Part shown: positions 49,020-61,436 of the stretch, one piece after another
Layout: the number at the start of each line of letters is the position of its first letter
Position numbering within the stretch: position 1 is the stretch's first letter
NCBI GenBank assembly: GCA_008973525.1
Contig: WACJ01000502.1
Span: 2,232,001 to 2,296,000 of the forward strand
DNA length: 64,000 nucleotides
Direction of reading: 5' to 3'
From: Stenopsyche tienmushanensis
Taxonomy: Eukaryota > Arthropoda > Insecta > Trichoptera > Stenopsychidae
Notes under the pieces: model-generated
The model's database searches: none
Told to the model about the DNA's origin: nothing
Seen by the model: only the letters and a program-made list of their open reading frames with translations
Position numbers and translations under genes: made by a program

Positions 49020-49300
49020 GGATATCACCTAGTGGCTGGTAACAATAAGTAAGCTCGCACCTTTGACGGTGCTCATGATGGTCATCAAGCCTTACGCGGT
49101 GATCATTTCGTACTTGTTCTTCAATTGTTTGCACAAGTTCTTCAAAAATCACTGATAGTCACCCACTTTTTTTCTCGTCTTGAATATCAGTACGGCCTTT
49201 TATGAACAACCTAACTTACTTCTTGACATGCTGTCGAATCTCCATCGGTAAAATTTACTGTGGCTTAATGAAATGGTCGACAAACATACGGGACCAAACA
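49020..49300 (-). pseudogene. mariner transposase HTH relic, third lineage
   Basis: The minus strand reads IKGRTDIQDEKKSG, stop, LSVIFEELVQTIEEQVRNDHRVRLDD. This corresponds to the GRTxVxDExRSGRPSVIT and LVxxVxEKIRxxRRxT segments of the HTH region of one mariner group. Upstream and downstream parts are unreadable, and no terminal repeats were found. Confidence 0.6.
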
Positions 49301-49499
49301 AACTGACCACAATTTGATGAAAAGTTTTTGGAGTCTGACTAACCATACCAACACTTTAATCAATATTAATACAACAAACGCAGTTTTTAGCAAAAATTAC
49401 ATATAAAATATCACGTATTTGGGAAGTATTCCAAACGAGCTGCAAATAAAGTTGTGCACATTAAAACAAACTGTCCAGTCATTAACGGGTTAGCATAGC

Positions 49500-51900
49500 T
49501 ATAATTTTATCCGAGCTCGTAGGGCACATGGAGAGAGTATTCAATTGTAGCATATATTTGCAATGGTGTTTGACCAAGCAGGGAGAGGGCCATTTACACC
49601 CCATGGGAGGGTGGCATTTAAGCTTTTAATGCAGGCGTATATGAACCAGTTAGGAGCGCGGTTAATTATATTAAGCTCTGAAAATGTTATTCAGGAAAGT
49701 GTATTATTTTTGAGCTTTTTTAAATTGGAATTAGAGAGGAGCAATTTTCTGCACAGCGCCGCGGTGTAATAATTTCGGGATCATTACAATCGGATCCTTT
49801 GGGAAGTTTTTATGATCGTTTCGCGCGCATTCTTTGAATATTTCGTCATGGTGAAATTAATTTCGGCACACAGCATCGCTTATCAACGTTTGATGAAGAA
49901 TTTAAACCATGGTTTATAACAAGGGTGTAGATATTAGAAGCCCGTTTGTGTTTATGCTCGTGGCCAAATTCATCAAATCGTGCAACAAAATTCTTGAAAT
50001 GATGAATTTCTCGCGCAAATTCGAGTGGGTTATAATTCGAGAAAATCATACCGATACATTTTCTCAGAAGGCACAATTATAATTATTTCAAAATTATTGT
50101 GTTTTATAAGGATTTGATACATTTATGCATATTTTTAAATGCCCTTCCTCAAAATCCTATTTGTCGAAACACTAGATTATTTATTGATAGTTTCCCATTG
50201 TCTTCCATGATTAAATTGGGATAAGTTATTTGAATAGGATTTTTTAGATATTTTAATTATTGTCACATATCAGTCTCAGGGTGAAGATTTTTTCTACAAT
50301 TTAAATTTGAATCGGAACCTCCATAAAAATAGTCCAGGATCTATGTTAATCCACTATATCAATATTTGATCTTTTTATATACAGAATGATTCAAATCCTC
50401 TACATTCTTCAAATAAACACTTGTTATATTCATGTAAAATGGAGAATCACACACAAACAATGTTAATAAATGCACATTCACGTCCTTGTGTGTCACGCGT
50501 GACACAAGATAAAATGTAGATTAGGATTACAATGCCCCAATTAAAACGCAATAACTATTTTAATTTTCATACAGAACGATCCGACGATTTTGATTTTATC
50601 TCAGAATTATTCGATCGATTCAAAGATAAGTCCATCAAAATGAATCATGGAGAGTTGTAACGCGATTGCGTGCAGTATGCAACGCGTTAAACGAGCCGTT
50701 CGTTAAATGCATGCATATTTTCAATTACAAACGCAATTTGCCACGGCATATTTGATTGTCATGGTTCGCTTAAAGGTTTCAAAATGCGAATTCATGAGGC
50801 CCAAATGAACGTTGGTGTTTTTATATAATGCCATTGCGCTGTTAAATAAGCGTCACTAACGAGTAACAGTTGTGTATTTGCTCCATTACCCTTAATTTTT
50901 AAATGGCGTTTGTGTTTGCCCAATAATAATCGCGGATGAAAATTTCGATTGTTTGCTCTGGATAGGTATGAAAGAATTGGTTTGCTCTGCTGATTAACAC
51001 TTTGTCGGCGGTGCTGTTCATTAATAATGGAGACAGGCCAATTTGCGCTTGGCGCTTAGCTAAATATACGTTTGCTCTTATCTCATCAGCAGAAATAAAG
51101 CCAATATGTGTGAACATAATAGTGCAAATTAAGGACGTCTTAGTTGATCGAAAGCGAAGAGTCAACATTGAACCCTATCGGGGAAAGTTTCTAATTTCGT
51201 CCTGACAGGGCGATTAAGAACAGCTTACAGGTGGAATTAGTGGCTTATATTTGGTGTAAGTTGTTTTTCGTCTAATTGCGGAAATATAAGTTTATTAATA
51301 TACAAACAATAACCAGCTGATGAACTTTCGTTTCGGTTGAGTAATTATTGAAGCTTTCTTTTAGCAAGTTGAAGGTTCAAGCTTTTTATGATTTTTGCTT
51401 CTGAATCCAATCCACCAATACTTTAGTTTAAGCTATCATAATTTCCATACAATTAAAATACACGCAAATACCTTATTTAAAAATATTTTAGGGGAAGGAA
51501 ACATAGTTGACTTGACTTGAATTGAGGTGGCCTTTGCCAATCCGTTTTATGGAATTTTTGCCAACCATTTTAAAAGATGTTTACCATATATCCTGTACAT
51601 TTGAACCCATAATGATTGAGTTACTAGTTCAACTATTTAATCGCGGGACTACCTATATGCAAAGAAACACAATGGTGATAAACTCTATAATTTAGTAGCA
51701 AATCAACAGCGATTCAATATTTGAACTTTTGATTTTCTTGAGTTCACGCCTACAAAAGAGGTGGTTAATGACCACATTTTTATAAAACACAAGCGCACTT
51801 TTAAGACCATAATAAATTTGTAAATAATTATCTAATAGAAGACTGCTAAAAATAATTTAAACAATCTGTGATTCAAAAAAATTCATATTTAGCTCCATAT
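49500..51900. other. Unassigned region, some GC-richer patches
   Basis: Open frames at 49563-49769 (+), 49846-50076 (-), 50899-51168 (-) and 51002-51205 (+) overlap or are short and lack motifs. Near 50560-50660 an acceptor-like TTTTAATTTTCATACAG precedes a 28-codon open piece reading RSDDFDFISELFDRFKDK with a stop. It could be an exon end but is too short to assign. Confidence 0.25.
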
Positions 51901-51932
51901 TACCATCCGATTAATTACTTTTCCTGAAACAG

Positions 51933-52135
51933 AAAATCAAGATAGATCAGATTTGAGATTACTTTTGGTTGATGCTCTCAACCTAGCAAGAAAATTGGAA
52001 AACGTTGTGTTTAAAATTGATCCAAACATGGAACGTGCTCTCAATTTCCAAAGAAACCCTCGAAATACTTTTACACAATATGAAGAAATATATAAAGACC
52101 TTACGAAAAATAAAACACAATCAAATTACGTGTAA
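51933..52135 (+). CDS. Probable terminal coding exon of an unknown gene
   Basis: A polypyrimidine-rich acceptor (TTACTTTTCCTGAAACAG, ending 51932) opens a 66-codon frame to a stop at 52133-52135. An AATAAA poly(A) signal lies at 52585-52590. The peptide is balanced and helical in look: SDLRLLLVDALNLARKLENV, then NPRNTFTQYEEIYKDL. The exon would receive one base of its first codon from the previous exon. No upstream exon was found with confidence; the promoter at 26.5 kb is on the same strand, but linking them is speculative. The family is unknown. A MITE sits in the presumed 3' UTR four bases past the stop. Confidence 0.35.
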
Positions 52136-52139
52136 ATTA

Positions 52140-52503
52140 AGTGCATCCCAAAAGTCATGAAACATATTTTTTGCCACATCCCTACTGGTCGCAACGTATT
52201 CGAACCGATTGGGTGATATAGGAAAGATCCTTAGCTTTAAAATGCACCAAGGTTGTGTGTTTTTTTTTTGTATTTGAGGATCAAAACCGTACTCAAAGGA
52301 TACCATTTTGACAGCATTGGCTGTGATGATAGTTCTAAAGAAGGTTCCTGGCGAAGCTTTTGTGATCCGTGGAAAAATGTGTAGATGCTCATGGAGATTA
52401 CTTAATAATTATCATATTATAAGAAGAATATTATCATATTGTATCGGGATTATTGATAAATCTTTTAAAAAAATATATATTTCATGACTTTTGGGATACA
52501 CCT
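52140..52503. mobile_element. MITE with CATCCCAAAAGTCATGAAA ends
   Basis: The left end AGTGCATCCCAAAAGTCATGAAAC and the right end (minus strand) AGGTGTATCCCAAAAGTCATGAAA are flanked by TA at 52138-52139 and 52504-52505. This is mariner/Tc1-like insertion behaviour. The 364 bp interior has no recognisable transposase; a 61-codon minus frame is incidental. It lies just after the stop of the exon at 51933-52135. Confidence 0.75.
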
Positions 52504-52584
52504 TATATGTATGAAATGGACGTCGATTTTGAAAGATTAACGTTATTTAATGGAAATAAAGATGATTTTTCTCGATAGAAAATC

Positions 52585-52590
52585 AATAAA
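52585..52590 (+). terminator. Candidate poly(A) signal
   Basis: AATAAA about 450 nt after the stop at 52135, or about 85 nt if the MITE is discounted. The spacing fits a 3' UTR into which the MITE was inserted. Confidence 0.35.
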
Positions 52591-53459
52591 AACAGCAAAA
52601 AAGACTTTTGTGTTCTGTTTCTGGGTCATCAAATCCAAATTTCAATTGGCAAATGGCAATAGTAATTCACTATAGGAATATGTTACCAATGACGATGATT
52701 TTGTCCAAATATACATTTTTCTATTTGCCAAAAATTAGTAAAACCTCAAATTTAACGAACGTTTACCACACATTACTTTTAGTGAAGAATTATAACATAA
52801 ATCAATATTTATAACTTATGATTGAAACAAATAAGACTTTCGTCTGTATGAACGTGGTAACGCTTTAAATATTAAAAAAATAAAGCTAGATCAGAAATAT
52901 GTATAAATTATAGTATTCTATGAGGGAATTGAATTACTTGAGTACTCAAGGGTAAGAGGCTTCATATGGTGTGATGTAAGGGTGGGAAGCTCATACAAAA
53001 TGTATTTTGATTTGATCTCTCCAGAATTTCCATATTTACATCACTCTGACAGGCATGCATTGTTTTCAAATTCAATATCTGAAACTACATGTCAAATGTA
53101 GCGCAATGATAACATTGCACTTTTTTCCACCCTGTACTCAAATTTGAACAGAATAAATGGAATTCATCAGATGCATATGGAAAAATGCACTATTTAAATC
53201 ATGCTTTCAGATTTTATTTAGAGACTCAAACAAATATAATAAATAATGTTGATTGACTGCAATTATATCGTCCATTTGAAAGAATATTGTGTAACATCAA
53301 GCAATGACAGCTTACAGACTAATAAAGTGTTATAAAAGTGTGTTTTATTAGTGTTTTCTGAGAAGTTTACACTTCGTTTAAATTTAATAAACTCAAAACT
53401 CAATATGTCTTCTCGACGTAAAATTGTATCATTCCGTGTAAAAGGAATATGCTCGAAAT

Positions 53460-54145
53460 AAAAATGTTCTCACTCTTTCAAAACTTATTAACGCGACTAC
53501 ATATCGAACGTGAGCTTTTGGATGTATTTTGATTGAAGAAAGGATCAAAAATTTGATCAAAAATGTTGAACATTATATTTTGCAATCGAAAAATTTTCAT
53601 CCCCTTGGGCGATTTATTTGTATTTTTAAGTTATCTATTAGAAAATATAGAAATTAAAATAAATATACAATTGATTGTCGAAATAAAAATGATGCTGTAA
53701 TAATTGTATTTGGTTAGGTTAAGGCATGCGGTACCCATCCTACTTGATAATACCCATCCTATTCATTTTTCCAATGAGTTTTAAACCTATTTGCACAGTG
53801 TTCAAGAATCCCAGTCATTGCGATAAATCCTCGATAGTTTATCATAGATCTGATTCGATTAGGGATTTAAATGCATCTTTATTAAAAATCAAAGATTCTC
53901 TCGTTCTCGGTTCATCCCTTAAGCTTATATTACCTGATTTAAATATCTGAAATAAATATTGGTATCTGTGGACTTTTATCACTTTGCCATAAGCATCTTT
54001 GAGGGTTTTACCAGCTTTTGTGGCATTCCAACCCAAATTTTCATTTTTATACATTTTCATTAAAAATTGTTCTCACTCTTTTGAAACTTATTAACACAAC
54101 TATATATGGAATATATGCTTTGGATTTATTTTGATTGAAGACATT
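53460..54145. repeat. Local duplication around a mariner fragment
   Basis: GTTCTCACTCTTTCAAAACTTATTAACGCGACTA (53465) recurs nearly intact at 54068, in direct orientation about 600 bp apart. The segment 53565-53675 (CAATCGAAAAATTTTCATCCCCTTGGGCGATTTATTT) recurs at 55625-55725. The mariner fragments to the right of the 53.6 and 55.6 kb copies are also related, so about 500 bp is duplicated, direct, some 2 kb apart. Confidence 0.65.
53725..54062 (-). pseudogene. mariner transposase N-terminal fragment, best preserved
   Basis: The minus frame 53842-54060 is intact for 72 codons. It holds the mariner HTH start ENLGWNATKAGKTLKDAYG, then HRYQYLFQIFKSG and LRDEPRTRESL, ending LIESDL and a stop. The sequence then continues out of frame to the GKMNRMG block. 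The catalytic domain is missing. It belongs to the lineage seen at 6541, 30640, 55930 and 61775. Confidence 0.7.
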
Positions 54146-54315
54146 TCATATACAAATGGAATCTTATATGGTTAATAATATCGTTATGGATGTAGTTTTG
54201 TCAAATATTCTCCATATGAATGGAGGTCCATTTTGGCATGGTTTAATAAAAGGACTTCTATATAAACACTTCAACGTGGAACAAAATTAATTTTGTTTGA
54301 TGTTAACGTTATTGT

Positions 54316-54510
54316 TCACAGGACTGCCCCATTGTAGCGTTGTCTTGCGATTAAAGTCCCTGTTCCCGTTTCAATCCAGCTCTCCTGTTCTTCGTCAACA
54401 GCTTTCAAACTTTCACCATTCAAATTTAGTGTCACATTTACTTCACGTCTATTGCTTATTGCTTTAAATGTCGCCTTCTGCTTATTCAATTTGAGATCTA
54501 CGAATTTGTA
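54316..54510 (-). pseudogene. Possible LINE reverse-transcriptase scrap
   Basis: A 64-codon stop-free frame on the minus strand reads VDLKLNKQKATFKAISNRRE, then VTLNLNGESLKAVDE. This resembles the LxLNxxKTxxM ... I.ING..I..VD segment near the end of LINE-type reverse transcriptases. The catalytic YxDD box is not present upstream. It is only a short resemblance. Confidence 0.35.
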
Positions 54511-55929
54511 TCATTCATTTACTCCATTAGGAATAATTTCATTGCTCTGCGAGTTGAAGCTATGAAAGCATTTCCGACCGCTTAAAACTTTTGATCTTTC
54601 CGATTGTATTTTTGTAATCTCGAAATTCATTTGCGTATAATTCGTTCATGTTATAAAAATTAATTGAGGCAATATTGCAATTTTATAAAATGAACCGTTT
54701 GATATATCGGCTTGAAATAGGGTTAAACGTCAAAGTAGACCCCAAAGTCTTAAGTCATCAGACGACTTAAAATAGGATAATATCTGGAAAGTGGCTTTGT
54801 ACCTTAAAATGACGAGAGGACAACACCTGGCGGTTGTCGACCGGTTGTATGATTTAATGAAGAAGAATCGGCATGTGAAGTGGGTTTCCATCCCAAATAT
54901 GTTCCTGTAAAGCCCTTTTGAGGGACTGTGGTAGTCCTAATTACACTCTCATCCCTTCAAAATATTCACCGACAAATTTCTACTATATAAATTACCATGT
55001 ATTTGATATTTAACCTGTGTTCGGCGGTTTTTGTATTTAATCCCGATAGTGTTTCATCGCATGGAAGCAATTAAATTCGCTAAGTATTTTCCACTCGAAG
55101 GCTTAAAGTTATTCCAAAAATTATACACCGTCTTGTAAAAGTTTACTTAAGCGCGTGAACATAATTTCCATTTTAATGTAGGAGACCTAAAACGTCGTTT
55201 ATAATTAGGGTTGGGTCTCCTATTTGATTTAAAATGCTTATTTTTTGTCAAGATGAAATTGAGGCAGTGATACGATGGAGTGCTCATTTTTAATTTCGAA
55301 ATATGGGATTATGAGCTTTCTATCGTCATTGAAACGTGCTCGTATGAAAGCTCGCCTCATTAGAGTTTTAAAGCTCACCACACAACGTCAATGATGCGAG
55401 CGAAAGCGGATGCTCCAAATCCGGCTGGGGGTTGAATTTTTAAACGAAATAAATATTTGAATCTATTTAATATATCATATTTAAGATTGCAACAGCCCTA
55501 ACTATTCCGCTGAACGAATAAGAGAATTAGGTGATCTATTTAAATGACTATAAAAAAGTTCAACTAACAATTTTCATACATAACCAACATATTTAATATA
55601 ATAACAAATAGAAATCTTGGAGAAAAATATTTTACAATCGAAAAATTTTCATCCCCTTTGGCGATTTATTTATATTTTCAGACTATCTACAAAGAAATAT
55701 TATAATTAATATACAATTGATTTCTATCGATATTAATGTGGGCTTTTGAGAAATTCGATTTTAAGCTTTTATCCAGACTTTTTAGTGGTATCTTGAAAAA
55801 TTTGATTGAAATATATATTTTTTTTAATACAAATTCTTGGATTTTTTTTCTCTTAAGTTATACTCCATGGACCTGAAAAGGTGGAAATCCTTTGGATCGA
55901 ACTGTAATGATGCTGTAATATTTGTGTTT

Positions 55930-56130
55930 GATTAAAGCTAAGGCGTGCAGTATCCATCCTACTTCATAACACCCATCCTATTCATTTTACCAATGAGTTT
56001 TAAACATGTTTAAATCTTCGATAGTTTACCATGGGTCTGACTCAATTAGAGATTTAAGTGCATCTTTATTAATATTCAAAGGTCCTATTGTTCTCGATTC
56101 ATCCCTTAAGGATCAGTTCAGCCATGACAT
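55930..56130 (-). pseudogene. mariner relic, second lineage, truncated
   Basis: Matches 53725-53930: ATCCATCCTACTTCATAACACCCATCC, CCAATGAGTTTTAAACATGTT and CGATAGTTTACC blocks. It lacks the N-terminal start and is interrupted by stops. Confidence 0.6.
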
Positions 56131-56199
56131 TGTTTACTATGGAAGTTCTAAATCCTGAATAAATAATTTGCAGCATATAAATTAAACGTATTTTTACTT

Positions 56200-56500
56200 A
56201 GTATAATATTGTGTATAAATTAGACTAAAATTAAGAAAAAATATTGGAAAATAAAAAAATAGCGAGCGATTAAAAAAAGGTTTTGTGTTTTTACCAACAT
56301 TTTTTTATAATTTTTTGTTCATTAAATAAACATTTTTAAATATTTTTAAATAATTTTAGTCTATTTGATGAAAACGTTTATTATACATGTGTCTACCAAA
56401 ATTCATAAAAAATACTCATCTAAAGCGTGTGAGAGCACTTCCATAAGCTTGGAAAAAGTAGTTTCGATAAATTCGATGAAAAATACTTGACTTTAAATCT
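56200..56500 (-). repeat. Inverted copy of the 8.7-9.1 kb repeat
   Basis: Reverse complement of 8740-9075: TTTTTGTTCATTAAATAAA, AAAAAAGGTTTTGTGTTTTTACCAACA and CACTTCCATAAGCTTGGAAAAAGTAGTTTCG blocks. Overlapping open frames at 56416-56719 on both strands are incidental. Confidence 0.55.
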
Positions 56501-56729
56501 TCAATATTTTTCCCCTTTTTGAACATTTCATCAATATTCTTACAACAAAATTCTTTAAAAAGGCGACACATTAATAATACGATATTAAAAACGGATTTCA
56601 TTGACCCGAAAGCCTGGAATAGCTCCTCAAATATAATAATCAATCATCGCTTCCATCGTATGGCTAAAAATATATCACAGGATCAAAGTGGGCGTATAAA
56701 TGTAATCTTCCCCTTTTAAAGAGGTGTTT

Positions 56730-59090
56730 TCATTTTGACCCCAAATAGTTTCTTTATACAGGCAATGTCTTCTATATTTTTTTTCGATGGGGTAAAAATG
56801 TTTCTATACACTTTATCAAAATATGATGTTTTCATCGTTCATCAATGGACACCTACACATGAAAGCCTCTTTGAATGATCCTTGGTGATTTTTTTATCAC
56901 TTCAACAAATAATTGAAAGCGTGGCTTCGTGTAAATGATCGATTTTTATCAGTAGATAGTTAGCAAAGGATGTATTTATGTCCAAATTCAAACAACAAAG
57001 GATTTAATTGAAATAGCTCTCAAATGCCATAGTGTTATTGTTTAAATTGCGAAAATTTTAAGGAATGCTCTTGATGATTTGCTTAAATAAATAAATGGCG
57101 TGCCGAATTCTTCAGCAGCCATCGCAAATTGTTTGCAACGATCGAGTGGTATTTTGAATATTTGGACGATTAAATTATAATTTAAGTATGGCTTTGATTG
57201 TTGGTAACGAATTTGGGCCTTGTCTTTTAATGTTTTTAAATGAATTTAGCCCTTTATTGTATCGCAAAAAATTAGGGTCGTAGTGTTTTCCGGAAATTTA
57301 GGGTTGAAAGCGAAATCTGATAAGATCAATTTCCGGCCGTATTGGTTCCCGCCTCATTTCGTTCTTCCAGCTCAAAATGTTAGGACTTCAGATAAATGGA
57401 TCGGAAGAGATGACTTCCGAAACGTTTGACCTCATCCGTTTTGATTTTATCCATGTATACAAAATTCCATCCAAACGTATGCCTATAAAAGTGTCTTAAA
57501 ATATGATTAAATGCCGATAGATTTGTCGAGATTTACATATCTGGATTATATCTAATAACAACATAATTTACAGATTTACCATAGGACAATTAATTATTTG
57601 TGTCGGCGCTAAGCCGCGACTAAGGATTATGGTAATTGGAGAGAGTTCTCAGTGCTGAATATATTCCTGAGAGATGGAAGGTCCATCCCGCCTCTTAATT
57701 AAGCCCTAGACAAGAGCATAAATCCCGTTCATTTTCATATTTAAGCCAAAATGCGAAAGACGATTTAAAATTAAAATTTTCAACCGCCGAAGACAATAGG
57801 TCCTTAAAAAAAGATCCGGCGACTTCGAAAAACAGTTGCGGCCTAACGAATATTTTAATGCAAAGTCAACACTTCTTGACGTCTGGATGTCTTAAGAGGT
57901 CAAGTTTAAATAAATTTACATTATCATGTAAAAATATAAATTTAAATAAATTCCGCATAACATAATTACGCCATTATAACAGACGCTCCCAAAATAGGGC
58001 ATCTAAATGACGTCGCAGATCCAAACCAAATAATTAATCATCCCCCCATATCGCAAATCGCGATTTTCGGACTATTCAAAATAACAATTTGATATTTACA
58101 TTTGTAGATCATTTAGATCAAATGTTATTCCGACATTGTCACTTGGAATATGGCAAACTATTCGAGGCCTTATCTTATATGAACAGGAATCTCCGAACGG
58201 GATACGGACTGAATAAAGATGTGATTAATTCCTGGATCTTTGTTCCGCGCAGGGGTTTTAAACAAAGGCCGACGTATTTAAGTCAACTTAATGTGCGTCG
58301 AAACGACGGATTTGATTTCCAGATAAGAGATTAAAACAGTCTGGACCGAATTCCATTAGTGGGACAAAATATTTTGTCGAAGCTCGTTGTTACTGGCGAT
58401 TTTTAATTTTATCGCACATTATAAGGGATGATAAGCCCAATCAAATTAAATTTCATTGAAGACTATCAAAAATGATGCCAATTTTTGAATGGATAAAAAC
58501 TTATATTATATATACCCATTGGCCTATATCTGCGAAATAATAAATCACCATCATTACGGCGTTTTAAATATAAATGCACATTGGAAGGATATCATTCGAT
58601 CCAAGGGCTTCGACGTGATGTGATCATATTTCAGGGTAAAATTTCGTCTTTTCCATTCGCATTCCATGCAATTAATTCCGTCCAAAACTCCAAATGCCTT
58701 TAAATAAACATGTCGCTGGAAGTTCGAATCGGATTCTACCCTTTTATTCCATTTAAAATAATATGCCTAGACGTGTCTTTTGTTCGTTAATATTTATTAG
58801 TCGGTCCTACACATAGACAATGAGGTCGATAAAAATAGAAAATACCACAATATTGTATTATTAATTTAAGGGTATGGGACATCGATGCGGTACATTATTT
58901 ATGGCTCATATTTCAGATAAGTCATCCACATATGTAAAATTAATTGTTCTTTGAGCCTTTGTAAATATACTTTTCCAAAGGCTTATGGCGTATTCAAATG
59001 ATGTGTAATATTATAGTATCGCGTGTCAATTAAAAACTCTCTATAAATATTCGACGGATTAAGATGATTTATGTTAACATTATGGTTATC
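56730..59090. other. Unassigned region
   Basis: 57250-57880 and 58090-58340 are GC-richer. An 81-codon + frame lies at 58089-58334, with no motif or splice signals. No repeats matched other parts of the window. Confidence 0.3.
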
Positions 59091-59100
59091 AAGCATTTAT

Positions 59101-59200
59101 ATTAGGGGGACCCGAAAGTATTCAAAAATGTTGAGAACTTATGTTTGAGCTCAGTTTGTGTCCAGATACAGTGTCAGAAATATCTTTGAAAGATTTTTTT
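59101..59200 (+). repeat. Solo end of the second mariner lineage
   Basis: TTAGGGGGACCCGAAAGTATTC and the following 80 bp (GAACTTATGTTTGAG ... GTCAGAAATATCTTTGAAAG) match 6541-6625. No transposase sequence follows. Confidence 0.6.
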
Positions 59201-60380
59201 GGATTGAAATGAACGAATATCATGTGTTAATGCAAAATCTAATAATATCAACAGTGTTAAGGGTCATTTATTGATATACAAACTTGATGCACGTTGCACG
59301 GAGCTGATAGAAAAATGGGTTCACATATGAACACGTTAGGCTTATTCTCACTCTAGGAATGGATTAATAATACAAAATAATCCCTTTTTTAAATAATATT
59401 CAACAATATTACGATATCGAAATATTGATAAATTCTATAGAAATTGCGTATGAAAGCTTATGAGTGATTTGACATTTTTACGCGGTGAGACAGCACACTT
59501 TTTTTGCTAATTAATTGATATATTTCCACAATCGAGTATCTCACAGAGTGTTTGCACTGTTCCTGAGCCATCGTCTGTTGTTAGGGTGTAAGTCTGTCTT
59601 ATCCATTTCAAAACTACACCATTTCACAAACAGTGAGAGCAATATTTGTCCCCGTATGAGTGTTCAAATATAATTTTGTTTGTGCCCTGTGTTTGCGTCT
59701 GTACCAGAGTGCTTCGCACACAGCGCAAATCATAAACGAATTAATTTAATTTCATCATAGATTCTTTCTTGTGGGCCTCTTTCGTGTTGGAGATAATACT
59801 TAATTGTTTCGATAAATAACGGCTCGAGATTTACACAAGGTCGAAAATCTACCCCGAGGGGGTTAAAATTTACTTTTGCCGGTTATTTATGTCCGAATTA
59901 AAAGATAATTCCCTAATTCGGAAAACAGCGGATTTAAATTTGAGCAAATTTGCTATTTCGCGGAATAACAGCCTCTCTTCTAATCGCGATGGAGATAAAT
60001 CTAGTATGATCTGAAAACTACCACTTTTGGAACATGAAAAAAATGATTAATTCAACGCCATATCTTAAACGGGGGAGGTCTATTTTTGAACTAGAAAAAT
60101 ATTCGGAAATAAATCAAAAAGCTCGCTTAATGATGCGTTCAAATGCGAACGAATAGCAACGAAGCCTGATTCATTTACCGACAGGAAATTAACCTTCCCT
60201 TAAACTGCACCCTATCCAACATCTCGTACTACGATTTCATCCAAAATATTTATAATAATTAAACGTTTTCATTATTTCTATTTATATCAACAATGAAAAT
60301 ATTAAATAAGAATTTATTGGATCAATATAAAAAATAAAAACATTTGTGAATTGTTTCTAATGGTACTTACGCGCATTTAA
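59200..60380. other. Unassigned region
   Basis: 59550-60230 is moderately GC-rich, without repeats or supported exons. Confidence 0.35.
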
Positions 60381-60395
60381 CCCATTGTTTAGTGT

Positions 60396-60518
60396 CTTAA
60401 TAAGTACAAATGACCAATACGCGCCAGGGGGCATTAATCTTACGAATTTTAACATTTGTTTCTATAAAAGATACCACAAACGAAGTGGACGCTATAGGAG
60501 GGTTAACTGTATAGAAAT
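60396..60518 (+). repeat. Transposon-end-like direct repeat, copy A
   Basis: Contains GGGGGCATTAATCTTACG, then GAAGTGGACGCTATAGGAGGGTTAACTGTAT. The second part resembles the terminal AACCCTCxTATAGCG type of pogo/Tigger-like elements when read on the minus strand. A second copy in the same orientation lies at 61437-61562. Confidence 0.55.
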
Positions 60519-60927
60519 ACAAATGATCATTTGTATTCGTACAACTTCATTGGTAATTTATTTTAAACGTTGCAAAACAATAAAACAGGTCGAAAATGTA
60601 ATATTTAAGATGATAATTAGTATAAATAAAAATATTCTATTAGAAATAAAAGTACTGCAAAGTAATGTACTATGAAGCACTGAATTGGCATTAATACTCA
60701 TCAAAGGGTTAATTTCATAATCATTTTATTTATTATAAATTTAAATAGACTCAAATAGAAAATGCGGAAAATATATAAGCACACAGAGGATTAATTTAAT
60801 TATTTATGTCAAAATAATTATTTTAGAAATACACAAATTCATAACTTCAAATCTAATCACTTTGTATTCAATTATTTTAATTGTTTGAGCGTTCCTACGG
60901 ACATACAAACATCAATTTTCACATGTA

Positions 60928-61378
60928 CACTAATGTCTGTTTTTATGCGATAGATACGTTCTACGAGGAGTCGCATATAGAAAAATCGCATAAAAAAAGA
61001 CTTGAACCACACAGAAAAACTGAGGGATAGGTTCCATTATTTTTAAAAACCACATAACTTCAAATCAATGTGATAGAATGTATCAAAAATCGCATAAAAA
61101 AATATATAAATAAAAATACAATACATATTTCTCTCAAAATTGTTTTACTAAAGTCTATTTAAAAGCCAGATTTAAAAACAATTCCGTTCGCCCATCGCTC
61201 TATACACACTCACATTAAAACGGTTGTAACTTGCACTAGTGTTAATTTTTTTTGTGCGATTTCGCATAAAAATAAGCTTTATCCTCTATAGAAAAATGAG
61301 GGATAGGTTCCATTATTTTTGAAAACCGCATAACTTAAAATTCGCATAAAAATGATCCGCATAAAAACAGACAGGGAA
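60928..61378 (+). mobile_element. ATGCG-type MITE, copy 5
   Basis: The left end ACACTAATGTCTGTTTTTATGCGATAGATACG pairs with the right end (minus strand) CTGTCTGTTTTTATGCG. It has two internal GGATAGGTTCCATTATTTTT blocks, each followed by AACCGCATAACTT or a variant. It is the inverted relative of 36251-36705 and shares its TATAGAGCGATGGGCGAACGG core. It lies between two direct repeats. Confidence 0.65.
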
Positions 61379-61436
61379 CATTCTATAGAAATAAAACGCT
61401 AAAGAAGTTTAGGCACCCAAATATTTTTTTTGTGTG

